DNA of 64,000 bases from Leadbetterella sp964423865 (lineage in GTDB: Bacteria > Bacteroidota > Bacteroidia > Cytophagales > Spirosomataceae): NCBI GenBank assembly GCA_964423865.1, contig CAYRGN010000002.1:1-64000 (forward strand), given 5' to 3'. Below, one piece after another: positions 8,300 to 16,510 of this stretch. The stretch's first letter is position 1. Every line of letters begins with the position of its first letter. A program made the translations under genes and the position numbers. The notes below the pieces were generated by a model. It made no database searches, had not been told where the DNA came from, and was given only the letters and a program-made list of their open reading frames with translations.

Positions 8300-9356
8300 A
8301 AGAAGTATTGATGATATTCAAAATGAACTAAAAACACTAAAACAAGAGATAATTGAGCTAATTGAAAGTGGAAAGCCTATTTCTGATCCTCAAATTCAGA
8401 GTTCTATTACCCGCTTAGAAGAAATAAGAGATAATGAAATTAGCATCTGGGATACGGATGTAAAAAATGGTGTTGCCAGTAACATAACCGATTTTATTGA
8501 AGGGGCTATTTGCGCTGCACCTAATTCCAGTGCAAGAGCCTTAAATTGCAACCCCGAACAGTCTTTGACTATAATAAAGAGTATAGATTTAAGTGGGTAT
8601 GAAGTAGTAAAAGTTCTTAGTTTTAATAGAGGTACAATGCTTCAAAAATCAGGAAATTGCTCAATAGATAATACTGCACAGTATTCTTTATGTTATAATG
8701 ATATGCCTTCTTTAACAGATGCTAGATTCGATGCGAGTGGGAAAGTGAACTACGCTACAAGTAGAGCACTTGGAGAAACTGTAAATTTTTCTATATACAA
8801 AGATTTCCTAAGACTATTTGGCGTTTCATATATGGCAGATCACCTTAAAAATGGTAATGGTAAGAACCTTGATTTATCAAATGATGATAAAATAGTAAAT
8901 AGTATAAAAAATTCCACTTTATATAATGAATTTGTTTCTAAATTTTCTACTGCTATAAGAGACAAAATTGTCACCAGTCAAATTAGTGAGATTAATAGCT
9001 CTCTGTTTTTAAATAACGATGAATTGTCTCCTCCAAATTTTTCCATAAAGAGATTGATTTTTGTGCCAACGGTAGCTTATGCAGCTATAGGAGGTACACA
9101 GAAATATGAAGTTGATATTATTTTATATCGAAAGAAGGTACTTAATGTAGTGGTCAATAATCCTGTTAATTATAAGGTCGAGTATAAGTTTAATTTTCTG
9201 GATACTTATGGAGCAGATTTTGATGATATGAACCTTGGATTAAAAGGTGCTATATATGCCTTAAATTCGTTTTTCACATTACAGCATTATTATTCAGGAT
9301 ATAAACCTTACCTCACCAATGTCAGAATCAAGACAAACATTCTTAATCTGAACTGA
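7812..9356 (+). CDS. Polymorphic toxin tip: PKD-like pre-tip module plus DUF3289-like C-terminus (5'-truncated)
   Basis: 514 aa. Residues 1-162 are the GC-rich module shared with 10956-11445: a PKD/Ig-like domain, then a cysteine-containing beta domain with GDVFSTYDYVVSVTEVSG and YQLLAGSKVVTEFDPSW. From ~163 the DNA becomes AT-rich and unique: a coiled coil (DIQNELKTLKQEIIELIESG) and a long C-terminal domain. That domain has HLKNGNGKNLDL, DTYGADFDDMN and FFTLQHYYSGYKPYLTNV, which resembles DUF3289 (HxxxGxG, DxFGLDxxD, FxLQH..YKPFxT), recalled rather than searched. There is no signal peptide and only a TTG start inside a domain, because a 10-bp deletion cuts the frame from its upstream part. 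It may be a silent cassette. The next gene starts 1 nt after its stop. Confidence 0.65.
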   Translation: MKGVEYTWILPQGVSAHQDPTQKHKITINKIGNYKVNVTSTGGVSCPLEVDISALACATPEDFLACGSTATVTSTGTEKLKNLAVGDVFSTYDYVVSVTEVSGSEATGWTGRGFIEMSFLKLGPAALNVPLAVRFENIHLNQCYQLLAGSKVVTEFDPSWSNVRSIDDIQNELKTLKQEIIELIESGKPISDPQIQSSITRLEEIRDNEISIWDTDVKNGVASNITDFIEGAICAAPNSSARALNCNPEQSLTIIKSIDLSGYEVVKVLSFNRGTMLQKSGNCSIDNTAQYSLCYNDMPSLTDARFDASGKVNYATSRALGETVNFSIYKDFLRLFGVSYMADHLKNGNGKNLDLSNDDKIVNSIKNSTLYNEFVSKFSTAIRDKIVTSQISEINSSLFLNNDELSPPNFSIKRLIFVPTVAYAAIGGTQKYEVDIILYRKKVLNVVVNNPVNYKVEYKFNFLDTYGADFDDMNLGLKGAIYALNSFFTLQHYYSGYKPYLTNVRIKTNILNLN

Positions 9357-9357
9357 T

Positions 9358-10083
9358 ATGAAAAGCCTTAAAAGCTGTTTAGTTACATTTGGAGTTTTCT
9401 TTGGGTTTCTCTTTATGGTCTATATCATGTTTGCCTACTTCGCTTTAGACGTTCATAGAGATGTGGTTTTTGCTTTAAATAATTGGAAAAATTCCATTGA
9501 AAAGGACGAGCTAGTTAAATTAAAATTTATAAGAGAGGAAAAGTATAGAGATACTTTGGAGAATAAGAATGTCTTAATAAAATCATATTACTTAATAAAT
9601 TTTAAAAACTCTGTAGAAGATTTTAAACTAATTGAGAGGGAATTGGAAGCTGTATACAGAAACAGATTTTTTGAGGGAGACAGCTCATTAAAAAAAATAG
9701 TGGTCATTCATCTTTATTGGAATACATATTCTAATATTGCCCGATATATCAGACATCCAGAAACATCTGACCTTGCAAATTTTTTAGGCCTTTTTTCTAT
9801 TGAAAGCAACTACTTTGCTGATAGATTCTACTATAAGTCATTTGTAGAAAAGGAAAATCTTAATGTTAAAAATGTCCAATATGCTTTTGAAAGTCGAAGC
9901 ACTAATATGGTAGAGACTAATGCCGAAAGTTTTAATTTTATTTTTTGGCAGCAAGCAAGAGAATATATTGCTAAAGAGGATTATGATTTGAAAGATAGGC
10001 GAATTGTCTTTCTTAATAAAAATAAGAAAATTGTAGAATTCAAATTTAACAATTTAGGTGACGGATATAGGCTTAGTTGGTGA
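9358..10083 (+). CDS. Putative immunity protein, membrane-anchored
   Basis: 241 aa with one N-terminal membrane helix (residues ~8-30, CLVTFGVFFGFLFMVYIMF), followed by a charged Lys/Glu-rich soluble domain with aromatic residues. I recognise no family. It is AT-rich like the toxin tip and starts 1 nt after the tip's stop (TGATATG), the arrangement expected of a toxin-immunity pair. A membrane anchor fits a protein that meets an incoming effector at the inner membrane. Its stop codon straddles the junction with GC-rich core sequence at ~10080, so the AT-rich block 8300-10080 (tip plus this gene) looks like one inserted or exchanged unit. The immunity role is inferred from position. Confidence 0.5.
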   Translation: MKSLKSCLVTFGVFFGFLFMVYIMFAYFALDVHRDVVFALNNWKNSIEKDELVKLKFIREEKYRDTLENKNVLIKSYYLINFKNSVEDFKLIERELEAVYRNRFFEGDSSLKKIVVIHLYWNTYSNIARYIRHPETSDLANFLGLFSIESNYFADRFYYKSFVEKENLNVKNVQYAFESRSTNMVETNAESFNFIFWQQAREYIAKEDYDLKDRRIVFLNKNKKIVEFKFNNLGDGYRLSW

Positions 10084-11624
10084 CGAGTAAAGGTAACTAC
10101 ATGCGGCTGGTGGCCAACAAATCAAAAGCCAAATACGATGAAAGCGTGCTGCTGACCACCTATGGCTGTGATTACGGTTATGTGGAATGGAAGATAGGCG
10201 ATAACCTGATCCTGGGGCATTCACTGGATGCCAAACGCCAGATTACCCAAACCGGTCCGGGCTTCTACAAAGCGCGCTGCAAAGAAGACTTTATGGTCAA
10301 CAGCGAGTGGGTGACGGTGTATGTGGAGCTGGACGGCAGCATAGTGCCGGTGATCAGCGGACCCAACAGCCTGTGCCCCAACACGGCCGCCACGCTCACC
10401 ACCGCGGGCTGCCCCTCGGGTTATTACAGCACCTGGAGTACCCTGGAGCAGGGGGGCTTTGCCTACGGGGGCAGCTCGGTAACGGTGTACCTGCCGCAAA
10501 CGGTGAAGCTGCGCTGCATCAAGAACGACAACAGTTGGGGCAGTGATGAGAAGCCCTTCACGCTGGCTTCGGCCATTCCGGATGACATCAGGGCCACCTC
10601 GAACAGCCCGGTGGTAAACGGCGGCACGGCCCTGCTGAATGCCACCACCCTCACGGGTGCCACCTACGAGTGGACGCCCCCTGCGGGCGTGACCCTTCCG
10701 GTGACCACCACCCGCACCCTACAGATTCCGGACATCAGCAGCGCGCAGGCCGGAGAATACAAGGTTAAGGTGAGCAGCGGCGGCTGTGTGGTGGAAGTAA
10801 GCACCCGGGTAGACGTAGGCCTGTGTGATAACCTCTACGTGAAAGCCTTTGACCCCGGCAGCGGCGAAGAGAAGACCCGCTTAAACCGGAAGCCGGGCCA
10901 ACTGAACCTGTACGATGACCTGGTGCTGTAGGTAGAAACCTTTGAGGGGGAGGTATTGAAAGGGGTGGAGTACATCTGGACCCTGCCGCAGGGGGTATCG
11001 GCCAACCAGAACCCCGAAGACAAGAGTAAAATCACGATCAACAAGATAGGCAATTACAAGGTCAACGTCACCTCCACGGGCGGGGTGAGTTGCCCGCTGG
11101 AGGTAGACATTTCGGCCCTGGCCTGCGCCACGCCGGAAGATTTTGTGAACTGCGGCAGCACGGCCACGGTCACCTCCACCGGCACAGAGAAGCTGAAGAA
11201 CCTGGCGGTGGGCGATGTGTTCAGTACGTATGACTACGTGGTATCGGTCACGGAAGTAAGTGGCTCCGAAGCCACGGGCTGGACGGGCCGGGGCTTCATT
11301 GAGATGAGTTTCCTGAAGCTGGGGCCGGCGGCACTGAAGGTACCCCTGGCGGTGGGGTTTGAGAACATTCACCTGAACCAATGTTATCAGTTGCTAGCGG
11401 GGAGCAAGGTGGTGACGGAGTTTGACCCGTCGTGGAGTAATGTGGTGGATGTAGGTGTGGTAACCGACCGCTTGAGTGATGTTTATGCAGAAATTAAGGA
11501 CTTACTGGCCACTAACCCGGATGATACCCAGGCTTTGCAGAAGAAGGTGGATGAGCTGAATGTCGTAAAAGCAGATTTGGCTGATTCCGGTTTCCGGCCG
11601 GAAAAATTGACAATTGACCATTGA
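10083..11624 (+). pseudogene. Displaced toxin core: Ig/PKD-like domains with in-frame TAG, short tip
   Basis: One continuous frame of ~513 codons holding a single internal stop, TAG at 10929-10931, between LNLYDDLVL and VETFEGEVLKG. A C-to-T change of CAG would explain it. Upstream are about three Ig/PKD-like domains rich in Gly, Cys and Thr (GPNSLCPNTAATLTTAGCP; TLTGATYEWTPPAGVTLP). After the TAG comes the same pre-tip module as 7812-8299. The tip itself is only ~60 residues, a coiled coil (DRLSDVYAEIKDLLATNP) whose end and stop lie in a TTGACCA repeat. There is no signal peptide or ATG at the 5' end, so the N-terminal secretion part is missing. The piece from 10077 to 10931 starts only by TTG/GTG. 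Confidence 0.6.
10872..11443 (+). repeat. Toxin pre-tip module, copy 2
   Basis: Partner of 7738-8299. It keeps the 10 bases (TAGGTAGAAA) missing from copy 1, but these contain the in-frame TAG. Divergence begins at 11444. Confidence 0.9.
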
Positions 11625-11643
11625 CCATTGACCATTGACAATT
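11606..11643. repeat. Heptameric tandem repeat TTGACCA
   Basis: About five units of a 7-bp motif (ATTGACC/ATTGACA). They form the last codons of the displaced core and its TGA stop. It appears to have truncated whatever tip once followed. Confidence 0.8.
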
Positions 11644-11706
11644 TGCATCCGGGAGGTCTGGATAAGTGTAGGCTTATGGTTCAGTTAAAATTCGGAATAT
11701 TTTCCT

Positions 11707-11714
11707 TAAATTTG
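11707..11714 (+). promoter_or_regulatory. Putative -7 element of ffh
   Basis: TAAATTTG fits TAnnTTTG, 22 bp before the ffh ATG. Confidence 0.5.
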
Positions 11715-11736
11715 CAATCCATTTTTCGAAAAAGAT

Positions 11737-13053
11737 ATGTTTCAAAGTCTTCAGGATAAGCTAAACGGAGCGTTTAAAACGCTGAAAGGAAAGGGTAAGA
11801 TCACCGATATCAATATTGCCAGTACGGTGAAGGAGATTCGGCGGGCGCTGATGGATGCCGACGTGAACTATAAGGTAGCGAAGGAGGTAACCGACAGGGT
11901 GAAGCAGGAGGCCATTGACCGCAAGGTGATGATTGCCGTAGAACCCGGGCAGCTCTTTGTGAAGATCGTACAGGAAGAACTGACCAGCCTGATGGGCGGA
12001 CAGGCCGAAACCGTCAACCTGAAAGGTTCGCCGGCGGTAGTGCTGATTGCCGGTCTGCAGGGGTCAGGTAAGACCACTTTCTCGGGAAAATTCGCCGCTT
12101 ACCTGAAAAAGCAGGGCAAGCAGGTGATGCTGGTGGCGGCCGACGTGTACCGGCCCGCGGCCATTACCCAGCTCCAGGTGCTGGGCGAGCAGATCGGGGT
12201 AGACGTTTTTGCCGAACCGGAGAATAAAGATGCCGTAAGTATTGCGCGTAACGCCCTGGCCGCGGCCAAAGCGGCCGGCAAGAGCATTGTGATTGTGGAT
12301 ACCGCCGGTCGCCTCGCCGTAGACGAGGTGATGATGACCGAGGTGGAAAATATCAAAAAAGCCATCAGTCCTTCCGAGATCCTGTTTGTGGTAGACTCCA
12401 TGACGGGACAGGATGCAGTGAATACGGCTAAAACGTTTAATGACCGCCTCGACTTTGACGGGGTGGTGCTGACCAAGCTGGACGGTGACTCGCGCGGCGG
12501 CGCGGCGCTCTCCATACGCGCGGTGGTAGACAAGCCCGTGAAGTTTATGAGCACCGGCGAGAAGATGGAAGATCTGGACATCTTCCACCCCGACCGGATG
12601 GCCTCCAGGATTCTGGGCATGGGTGACGTGATCTCCCTGGTGGAGAGAGCCCAGCAGGCCTTTGACGAGGAAGAAGCCCGCAAGCTGAACAAGAAAATGC
12701 GGGAGAACAGTTTTGATCTGAACGACTTCCTGGGGCAACTGGAGCAGATCAAGAAGATGGGTAACCTGAAAGACGTGATGGGGATGATCCCCGGCATGGG
12801 TGCGGCCATCAAAGACGCCGACATCAGCAATGACTCATTCAAGCCCATTGAATCGATTATCCGGAGCATGACGCCCAAGGAGCGGAGCCAGCCCGACGTG
12901 ATTGACGGCAGCCGCAGGCGGCGGATAGCAAGCGGGGCGGGCCGCAGCATTCAGGAGGTAAATAACCTGCTGAAGCAGTTTGAGCAGATGAAGAAAATGA
13001 TGAAGAAATTCAACAACATGACACCGGGGAACCGCGCCCGGATGATGCGCTGA
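11737..13053 (+). CDS. ffh: Signal recognition particle protein Ffh
   Basis: GTPase of the signal recognition particle; binds 4.5S RNA and signal sequences and docks with FtsY for co-translational membrane targeting. 438 aa, normal length. The N-terminal helical bundle (1-90) precedes the G domain with GLQGSGKTT (P-loop), DTAGR and TKLDGD. The C-terminal M domain (~300-438) is methionine-rich (DVMGMIPGMG; QMKKMMKKFNNMTPGNR) and has the RNA-binding GSRRRRIASGAG segment. The ATG is preceded by a TAAATTTG box. It is convergent with the LytTR pair, only 8 bp between stops. Single copy in this window. Confidence 0.96.
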   Translation: MFQSLQDKLNGAFKTLKGKGKITDINIASTVKEIRRALMDADVNYKVAKEVTDRVKQEAIDRKVMIAVEPGQLFVKIVQEELTSLMGGQAETVNLKGSPAVVLIAGLQGSGKTTFSGKFAAYLKKQGKQVMLVAADVYRPAAITQLQVLGEQIGVDVFAEPENKDAVSIARNALAAAKAAGKSIVIVDTAGRLAVDEVMMTEVENIKKAISPSEILFVVDSMTGQDAVNTAKTFNDRLDFDGVVLTKLDGDSRGGAALSIRAVVDKPVKFMSTGEKMEDLDIFHPDRMASRILGMGDVISLVERAQQAFDEEEARKLNKKMRENSFDLNDFLGQLEQIKKMGNLKDVMGMIPGMGAAIKDADISNDSFKPIESIIRSMTPKERSQPDVIDGSRRRRIASGAGRSIQEVNNLLKQFEQMKKMMKKFNNMTPGNRARMMR

Positions 13054-13061
13054 TAAACACT

Positions 13062-13757
13062 TTACCGTTTTAAGATCTCTTCCAGCCGGGCCTTGTACGA
13101 GCGCCCGATGGGCAGTTCTTTGCCGTTGATCCGGATATAAGTGGCACTGATGGCCTGGATGTGGTCAAGCGAAATGAGGTAAGATTTGTGAATACGTACG
13201 AAACGATCTGACGGCAACTTTTCTTCGAGATAACTGATGCGCAGGTAAGAAACCAGTACGCCGGTGGTGGTATGGATCTTGACATAATCGCGGATGCTCT
13301 CAAACCACAGGATATCGTCGAGATACAATTTGACCATCTCCTTATCTACCTTAAAGTACTGGTATTCTCTGGCGGTTTCGGCGCTTTCTGCCGTGGGTGA
13401 AGGCATAAAGCGGTACACTTTTCCCACGGCTTTAAGGAAACGTTCAAAAGATACCGGTTTCAGAAGGAAATCCACCACATCAAATTCATAGGAATCGAGG
13501 GCGAATTCACGATACGCCGTGGTGAAAATCACCTTGGGCCGGTAGCTCAGGGGGCGTAGCACATCAAACCCGGTCAGTTTGGGCATTTGAATATCCAGGA
13601 ACAAGATGTCGACCGGCGTTTGCTGGAGGATGCCCAGCGCCTGGGTAGGGCTGTTGGAGACGCCCATCAGCTCAAGGTCAGGCAGACGCTCAATATAATC
13701 CTGGATCAGATCAGAAGCCAGGGGCTCGTCGTCAAGTACAAAACATCGGATAGCCAT
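13062..13757 (-). CDS. LytTR-family response regulator
   Basis: 231 aa. Residues 1-120 form a receiver domain with the acidic pair DDE near residue 9, phospho-acceptor Asp55 in FLDIQMP, the Thr of FTTAY and the Lys of LLKPVSF. Residues ~135-231 form a LytTR DNA-binding domain (DILWFESIRDYVKIHT; RFVRIHKSYLIS). It is paired with the LytS-type kinase just upstream, the stop and start codons sharing one base (TGATG), so translation is coupled. Targets are unknown. The nearest candidate is the small secreted protein gene at 15051, divergent from the kinase. Confidence 0.88.
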   Translation of the reverse strand: MAIRCFVLDDEPLASDLIQDYIERLPDLELMGVSNSPTQALGILQQTPVDILFLDIQMPKLTGFDVLRPLSYRPKVIFTTAYREFALDSYEFDVVDFLLKPVSFERFLKAVGKVYRFMPSPTAESAETAREYQYFKVDKEMVKLYLDDILWFESIRDYVKIHTTTGVLVSYLRISYLEEKLPSDRFVRIHKSYLISLDHIQAISATYIRINGKELPIGRSYKARLEEILKR

Positions 13758-14803
13758 CAGCGAACGGTGAATTTTAAGGTGGCAAGAAACTGGCTGTCTT
13801 CCCTCAGAGTCATTAGCTCGTACTGGTTGGGGAAGAGGATATCGAGCCTTTTCCGGAGATTACTCAGTCCGAGGCCGGTAGAAGCCACCGGCTCGCCTTC
13901 TTCGGGAACCGAGTTTTCTACCGTAAACGAGAGCCGGTCATTCTGGAGCTGCAGCCGGATCTGTATCCAGGAATGGTCTTCACTTCTGGAGGCTCCGTGT
14001 TTGAATGCATTTTCCACAAAGGGCAGCAGCAACATGGGCGGTATGCGCACGTCGGACTGATCTTTCCACTCGTTAAAATTGGTTTGCACGTCGAGACGCT
14101 CGCCGTACCGGATCTTTTCCAGCGCAATATAATCTTTCAGGTATTCAATTTCCTTGCTGATGGGTACGGTTTTCTGATTGCTTTCATGCAGCTGATAGCT
14201 GAGAAGACCGGCCAGGCGGTGGAGGAGGTCAGGCATGCGTTCTGCCTGATGCAGGGAAACCGACACCAGGTTATTTAGGGTGTTGAACAGGAAATGAGGC
14301 TGTACCTGGGAGTGGAGCAGACGGTATTCCGCCTCCAGTTTTTCCTGTTTGTACCGGTCGTTTATCTGTTGCTGGTAGAGCGCCCGCCGCACCAGGTCTA
14401 CCGCCACAAACAGGGAAACCACCAGGTGGAGCTGCATGGACTCATGGAAGATCTTTGGCCAGTAGAAAAGGGGGGCCGAGGTACCGGCAGGGTAATAGTG
14501 GGGGTAGAGCCAGTAATAAAAAATATACCGGCGTACAATTCCGAAAAGGAGGATGCCGCCTGTGAGGCTGAATGTGAAAGAAACCAGTCGCCCCTTGAGT
14601 AAAAAGCGCCGGATGGTGAAATAAAGATGCCAGTAGGCGGCTATCATGATCAGGGGCAGATTCATCAGAATACTACAGAAGCTGCGCTCGAAATCGTTCA
14701 TAGCGGCCCCGGTGTTCAGCCATTCGAACAGAAAATAACAAACCCAGAAAAGAGACTGTATCCGGGTTTCTCTATACGTTATCTCGTTTACTTTTAGAAA
14801 CAT
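13757..14803 (-). CDS. LytS/YehU-type sensor histidine kinase
   Basis: 348 aa from the ATG at 14803; a longer frame reaches 14905 but adds a non-conserved, charged N-terminus. It has about four membrane helices in the first 130 residues. A linker coiled coil (QQQINDRYKQEKLEAEYRLL) and the His_kinase domain QVQPHFLFNTLNNL (phospho-His at ~168) follow. The ATPase domain has the N-box PFVENAFKHG and GLGLSNLRKRL. No separate sensory domain was seen, so the signal is probably sensed in or at the membrane. It forms a two-gene unit with the response regulator. Confidence 0.87.
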   Translation of the reverse strand: MFLKVNEITYRETRIQSLFWVCYFLFEWLNTGAAMNDFERSFCSILMNLPLIMIAAYWHLYFTIRRFLLKGRLVSFTFSLTGGILLFGIVRRYIFYYWLYPHYYPAGTSAPLFYWPKIFHESMQLHLVVSLFVAVDLVRRALYQQQINDRYKQEKLEAEYRLLHSQVQPHFLFNTLNNLVSVSLHQAERMPDLLHRLAGLLSYQLHESNQKTVPISKEIEYLKDYIALEKIRYGERLDVQTNFNEWKDQSDVRIPPMLLLPFVENAFKHGASRSEDHSWIQIRLQLQNDRLSFTVENSVPEEGEPVASTGLGLSNLRKRLDILFPNQYELMTLREDSQFLATLKFTVR

Positions 14804-15050
14804 AAGCAAAAAACATCTCCGAAATATAAGGGGAATTTTGGAAATAACGGTAGTTTCTTCGACAAACAACCGGTTCTTCCGCCCGAATGCCCTTTTGTCC
14901 GCCAAACGACAGATCAGGCCGTCTAACGGTGCTGGATGGTCACTAACGGCTGTGTGGTGGGGAAAGACCGGCGGTGGTCTAAAAGAAAAAAATGACGACT
15001 TTTTTCGGGTTTACTTTGTAGTGTCAGAAACAATTAAACAAAGGAAGATT

Positions 15051-15446
15051 ATGAAAAATCTATGGAAAGGAATAGCAGTAGTTTTGTGGGTCTTCACCGC
15101 CGGAACCGGTTTTGCGCAACGTACCGCCGAGTCTTCTGAAAATACAGAAACGTTGGCCGAAGTGAAGAAGAGTGCAGTAAGCGGGTATGTGAATACGAAC
15201 GGACATTTCCGACTGGCAATTGATAATCCGGAGAGGTTGAAATACAAGATCGTGGTGCTGGATGATAAAGGAAAGGTGTGGTATGAAGAAACCACAAACA
15301 GCGGGCGGTTTAGACGGATCATGGATGTAACCTACCCTCCGGCTGAACGCTTGAAAGTGGAAGTGAAAGGCGGTGACGAAGTGGTTTCTTATGTAGTTGA
15401 ACGTAAGGAAGCCATGTATTCGATTGCGAAACAGGAAGTGCTGTAA
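15051..15446 (+). CDS. Small secreted protein, possible paralogue of 6701-7051
   Basis: 131 aa with a signal peptide (residues ~1-21, ending TGFAQ), then a charged linker and a ~90-residue beta-rich domain. The domain runs HFRLAIDNPERLKYKIVVLD, DKGKVWYEE and then KVEVKGGDEVVSY. The arrangement parallels the small secreted protein at 6701. The ATG at 15051 is preferred over the in-frame ATG at 14838 because the 71 residues between have no protein character and would hide the signal peptide. It is divergent from the LytS/LytTR pair and may be one of its targets, which is inference. No function is known. Confidence 0.65.
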   Translation: MKNLWKGIAVVLWVFTAGTGFAQRTAESSENTETLAEVKKSAVSGYVNTNGHFRLAIDNPERLKYKIVVLDDKGKVWYEETTNSGRFRRIMDVTYPPAERLKVEVKGGDEVVSYVVERKEAMYSIAKQEVL

Positions 15447-15483
15447 GCGATATAAAACGTCTGTAAGAGACATAAAGACGGTT

Positions 15484-15550
15484 GAATAATTCCCGGTAGG
15501 TCTGTTTGCCCGGTGCATCCCCGGCAGACGGCCTCCGGGTTATTCTTTTT
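15484..15550. terminator. Hairpin between convergent genes
   Basis: GAATAATTCCCGG (15484-15496) pairs with CCGGGTTATTC (15535-15545), and a T-run follows. It lies between the stops of the secreted protein gene and the convergent lipoprotein gene. Confidence 0.5.
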
Positions 15551-15574
15551 TGTACCTTTCGGTAGTTTCCCGAT

Positions 15575-16474
15575 TTAATTGGATTTTTTTCCGTAATAAT
15601 ACAGGGGAGGGATACTTCCGTTGCCTTTTTCACTGAGGGTGTAGTAACCTGCGGCCTGTGTGTCCCAGCAAATGGATTCGCCCTGGGGTTCTATGAGGTA
15701 AGGCGCGGTCAGGTCATGGTTGCGGCTCAGGGCCTGGTAGAGGGTTTCGCCCGGCTTTCTTTTCCAGTAGTACACTGCATTGTAGGATTTGAGGAGGATC
15801 TCATTGCCGTCGGGCGAAATATCTCCGCTGACCACCAGAAAGTACTTGATGGCGCCCAGGTATTCGGCCACATTCACCGAAGCGGTGTTCTGGGGGTAAG
15901 GCAGGCGATACACCCGTACGTTGATCTGGTTTTTGGTTATGATGTAAATATCCAGGCTGGAAGGATCTACCACCAGGGTTTCGGCATCGTACGATTCCCG
16001 GTTCGGATACTGAAAATGAATGGTGTCATAGGTGTCAACGCTATACTCCCCCTCGGTGGGTTCAGGAAAGCGATAGATGTAATAGTCGCCATAGTGGGCG
16101 TTATTGTCGCCTGTCTCCCCGATATAGAGATAATTGACGCCGGCCTGGGGTCCGGGCCCGGAAGACAGGTCCTCCCAGTCGCGGTTGCTTCCTGAAAAAG
16201 GTATTTTCCGGATGTGGGTGCCGTCGTTCCGCAGCAGCTCCAGGGCGGGTTCCGCACCGCTGTCTTCTATCAGCCAGAGGTGATCAGGGAAGTGATAGGA
16301 AGGCGCTATACCGGATACTTCGTCCAGGTGGCTTACGCTTAGGTTCACCGCCCGCGGCGTGCCGGCAAACTCCGGCAGGTCCGTTTCCTCCGTAGGTTCG
16401 GGGTCTTTGCAATTCTCCAGCCAGCAACACGAGTGCAGGCACAGGGAAAGCAGTATGAGGCTCAGGTATCTCAA
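15575..16474 (-). CDS. Lipoprotein, predicted beta-propeller, function unknown
   Basis: 299 aa. The lipoprotein signal ends at LCLHSC or the following Cys. The body has repeated propeller-like strands: HLWLIEDSG, NYLYIGETGDNNAHYGDYYIYRF, ESYDAETLVVDP, LDIYIITKN and ICWDTQAAGYYTLSEKG. This pattern, an acidic ETGDN loop then IYRFPEP then DAETL-x-VDP, is shared with conserved Bacteroidota proteins of unknown role, sometimes compared with SdiA-regulated or esterase-like propellers. It is probably anchored to a membrane facing the periplasm or cell surface. It lies 36 bp downstream of hemH on the same strand and could be co-transcribed, though no functional link is evident. Confidence 0.6.
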   Translation of the reverse strand: MRYLSLILLSLCLHSCCWLENCKDPEPTEETDLPEFAGTPRAVNLSVSHLDEVSGIAPSYHFPDHLWLIEDSGAEPALELLRNDGTHIRKIPFSGSNRDWEDLSSGPGPQAGVNYLYIGETGDNNAHYGDYYIYRFPEPTEGEYSVDTYDTIHFQYPNRESYDAETLVVDPSSLDIYIITKNQINVRVYRLPYPQNTASVNVAEYLGAIKYFLVVSGDISPDGNEILLKSYNAVYYWKRKPGETLYQALSRNHDLTAPYLIEPQGESICWDTQAAGYYTLSEKGNGSIPPLYYYGKKSN

Positions 16475-16510
16475 CAGAAAAAGCTAATGTGTTATTAACG
16501 AAGACGGGGG

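Noticed and set aside
7665..8321. 218-aa minus-strand frame, and its twin at 10881-11381
   Set aside because: Both are the antisense of the toxin pre-tip repeat; the similarity between them only reflects the duplication.
12064..12950. Two long minus-strand frames opposite ffh
   Set aside because: They lie fully within ffh and have Ser/Arg- or His-rich antisense composition.
14838..15050. 71-residue N-terminal extension of the small secreted protein
   Set aside because: It would bury a good signal peptide and has no protein-like pattern.
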